From assembly GCF_002099195.1 (NCBI RefSeq), contig NZ_NBYX01000003.1:310001-374000 (forward strand): a stretch of DNA of 64,000 nt. The letters run 5' to 3'. Positions 62,381-64,000 of the stretch are shown piece after piece (the first letter of the stretch is position 1; each line of letters opens with the position of its first letter). The position numbers and the translations under genes are program-made. The notes under the pieces were generated by a model that was given only the letters and a program-made list of their open reading frames with translations, did no database searches and was not told the origin of the DNA. The DNA comes from Burkholderia puraquae. GTDB taxonomy: Bacteria > Pseudomonadota > Gammaproteobacteria > Burkholderiales > Burkholderiaceae.

Positions 62381-62572
62381 TCAGTGCGGATCGTTCGGCC
62401 AGACGTTGAGCGCGATTGCAGCCGTCGTGGCGCCCGCCGCAATCGCAGCCGCCCCGTATCGCACCGCATCGGTCAGATCGAACAGCAGGCCGTGGATCGC
62501 CACGGCGATGCCGCCCAGCATGATGAATGTGGCGATGGCCGCCAGCACGACTCTCAGTTCCGTCCGAACCAT
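62381..62572 (-). CDS. Small two-helix membrane protein
   Basis: 63 residues from the ATG at 62572 with GAGAGG six bases upstream. Two hydrophobic segments (LRVVLAAIATFIMLGGIAVAI and YGAAAIAAGATTAAIALNVW). No family recognised. Further upstream in-frame starts lie in a part with poor coding bias. Confidence 0.6.
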   Translation of the reverse strand: MVRTELRVVLAAIATFIMLGGIAVAIHGLLFDLTDAVRYGAAAIAAGATTAAIALNVWPNDPH

Positions 62573-62838
62573 GATGCCTCTCCCGAACGGATGCATGTCG
62601 CGTCGCATGCATGTTGCAATGCGGAACACGGCGCGTGCGTGCTCCATTTCCATCATTGCAGGCGGACATTTAAAAGCAAGGGATTTTCGTCGCGGTCGCG
62701 CATCGTCCGCGGCGCTTGTATGATGATGCGTACCCGGATGGCCGACATTCGCACACCGATGGTGCGCCGCACGCCGAGGTGGGAATCCGTAGAGGATTTC
62801 GGCGCGTGCGCGTGTGCCGGATCGGTCAATTTCGAGGA
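62573..62838. other. Intergenic region upstream of hairpin array C
   Basis: About 265 bases without a supported gene. It includes an AT-richer stretch (62655-62720) suited to promoters in both directions. Confidence 0.4.
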
Positions 62839-63003
62839 GCATGGGGCCTGAGTGAGCACTGAAGTGCGTACCGGGACCGACCGCGGGGCCGACCGCGAAG
62901 CATGAGGCAGCAGCAAGCGCTTTAGCGTTTACTGCTGTCGACCGCGAAGCATGGGATCAGAGTAAGCGCTAAAGCGCTAACTCTGATCGACAGGAGACAA
63001 GTC
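62839..63003 (+). repeat. Tandem hairpin-module array C upstream of the AcoR-like gene
   Basis: Three modules. C1: GCATGGG (62839-62845), arm GCCTGAGT, core GAGCACTGAAGTGCGT (62854-62869), arm ACCGGGAC (stem degenerate). C2: GCATGAG (62900-62906), arm GCAGCAGC, core AAGCGCTTTAGCGTTT (62915-62930), arm ACTGCTGT (7 of 8 pair, one G-U). C3: GCATGGG (62949-62955), arm ATCAGAGT, core AAGCGCTAAAGCGCTA (62964-62979), arm ACTCTGAT (perfect), then CGACAGGAGACAAGTC and the ATG at 63004. Modules are joined by CGACCGCG. Stem quality improves toward the gene. Confidence 0.85.
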
Positions 63004-64000
63004 ATGCCGCAACCCTTCGTGCTGCCCGCCACCGCGGGTCGCACCGACCTGCTCGCGCAGGCGCATGCGCGTTCGACCGCGATCGGCCTGCGCGCGCACG
63101 AACGCCCGGATTTCTCGCCGCTGTCGCGCCTCGCGCTGCGCGAACTGCTCGACACGAATCACGCGCTGTTCTCGCACGCCCGCCCGGTGATGGAGAACCT
63201 CCATGCGCAAATCGCCGACACGCAAAGCCTCGTGCTGCTGACCGACGCCGACGGCGTGATCCTGCACAGCATCGGCGACGCAGACTTCATCGAGAAAGCC
63301 AACCGCGTCGCGCTATGCACCGGCGTCTCGTGGGCGGAAGGCGCGCGCGGCACCAACGCGATCGGCACCGCGCTCGCATCGGGCCAGGCCGTCGCCGTGC
63401 ACGGCGACGAACACTTCCTGCACGCCAACCATATCCTCACCTGCTCGTGCGCGCCGATCTTCGACCCGTTCGGCCGCACGCTCGGCACGCTCGACGTCAG
63501 CGGCGATCCGCGCGGCTCGAGCCCGCATACGCTCGCGCTCGTGCGGATGTCCGCGCAACTGATCGAGAACCACCTGTTCGCGAACCAGTGCGCGGAAGCC
63601 TTGCGGCTGCGCTTTCATGCACACGAGGATTGCGTCGATTCGCTGTTCGCCGGGCTCGTCGCATTCGGCCCCGACGGCGGGCTGATCGCCGCGAACCGCA
63701 GCGCACAATTCCAGCTCGGCGCGTCGTTCGACGCACTGCAGCATCAAGCCAGCGACGCGCTGTTCGGCATGCGCTTCGGCCAGCTCGCGCAGCAGGCGGC
63801 ACGCGCGCCCGGTGCGATGTTCCGCCTCACGCTGTCGACCGGCGTACGCGTGCTGGCGCGCTGCGAATTCGCGGAAGCACACAAGACCACCGTCGCCGTC
63901 ACGCCGCCCACGCCCGCCGCACGCATGCGCACGCAGGATCCCGACGCGATCACGTTCGCGACGCTCGACACGGGCGACGCGCGCATGGCCGCCGTGCTCG
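63004..64000 (+). CDS. Sigma-54-dependent AcoR-like regulator, N-terminal part (3' truncated)
   Basis: 332 codons to the window edge, no stop. N-terminal part matches the AcoR/StyR-like GAF sensor: SHARPVMENLHAQIADTQSLVLLTDADGVILHSIGD, GTNAIGTALASGQAVAVHGDEHFL and CSCAPIFDPFGRTLGTLDVSGDP; from about residue 215 a PAS domain (LVAFGPDGGLIAANRSAQFQLG). AAA+ and Fis domains would follow outside. Such activators respond to acetoin, aldehydes or related compounds and open sigma-54 promoters. Ribosome site AGGAGA lies 7-12 bases upstream, directly after hairpin module C3. Confidence 0.9.
   Translation, partial: MPQPFVLPATAGRTDLLAQAHARSTAIGLRAHERPDFSPLSRLALRELLDTNHALFSHARPVMENLHAQIADTQSLVLLTDADGVILHSIGDADFIEKANRVALCTGVSWAEGARGTNAIGTALASGQAVAVHGDEHFLHANHILTCSCAPIFDPFGRTLGTLDVSGDPRGSSPHTLALVRMSAQLIENHLFANQCAEALRLRFHAHEDCVDSLFAGLVAFGPDGGLIAANRSAQFQLGASFDALQHQASDALFGMRFGQLAQQAARAPGAMFRLTLSTGVRVLARCEFAEAHKTTVAVTPPTPAARMRTQDPDAITFATLDTGDARMAAVL

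Overview
The base composition (GC about 65-70%), strongly GC-biased third codon positions and the gene repertoire point to a Burkholderia, most likely of the cepacia complex. The mix of accessory metabolism, regulators and transport suggests one of the secondary chromosomes. This attribution is inference from style and gene content; no rRNA or tRNA gene was recognised in the window.

Layout. 1-1121: 5' part of a large autotransporter/adhesin-type gene running off the left edge. 1713-3626: a DUF218 membrane protein and a second MreB-like actin. 3897-6290: patatin phospholipase joined to an outer-membrane barrel (type Vd). 6348-10320: FMN azoreductase, a two-component system and glutaminase. 10514-11048: an orphan small protein behind a fragment of an older reading frame. 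11049-14235: a LysR regulator facing two short-chain dehydrogenases and an NADP-binding reductase. 14610-16446: glyoxalase-fold protein, isochorismatase-like protein and the decayed tail of an FAD aromatic monooxygenase. 16538-26414: a nine-gene lipid-modification island with three desaturases (one fused to a PAP2 domain), a Rieske oxygenase, a GH3-type acyl-adenylating enzyme, a COG3687 predicted metal enzyme, an alpha/beta hydrolase and two GNAT-like proteins. 26460-33000: RNase T2, small exported proteins, a membrane-papain fusion, XRE regulator, HD phosphohydrolase and methyltransferase. 33169-37803: MacA-MacB-NodT export system. 37846-40483: MFS pump with divergent LysR. 40525-49270: valine/branched acyl-CoA catabolism (hydrolase, hydratase, mmsB, mmsA, acyl-CoA synthetase, acyl-CoA dehydrogenase) with a divergent AraC regulator. 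49392-51724: NfeD/stomatin pair. 51805-57726: Tat-type HAD phosphatase, M24-like protein, EphD-like epoxide hydrolase-SDR fusion, second COG3687 protein and a small basic protein. 57751-59056: a direct duplication of promoter, 28-codon leader frame, terminator and DUF2917 gene. 59217-64000: small proteins, an AzgA-type purine permease and the start of an AcoR-like sigma-54 activator.

The two observations I rate highest are non-coding. First, three unrelated genes (46701 minus, 53692 plus, 63004 plus) are each preceded by one to three tandem 32-nt hairpin modules: a variable 8-nt arm, a conserved 16-nt core and the complementary 8-nt arm. The modules are joined by a fixed linker, and the last one abuts the Shine-Dalgarno sequence. 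Arm sequences differ between modules but stay complementary, so structure rather than sequence is conserved. Second, the duplicated DUF2917 genes each sit behind an intrinsic terminator and a same-length leader frame, which suggests attenuation or an excised small RNA.

On the protein side, the 16.5-26.4 kb island looks like an uncharacterised, membrane-associated pathway that desaturates, oxygenates and activates an acyl chain. A smaller relative of its theme lies at 53.7-57.4 kb.
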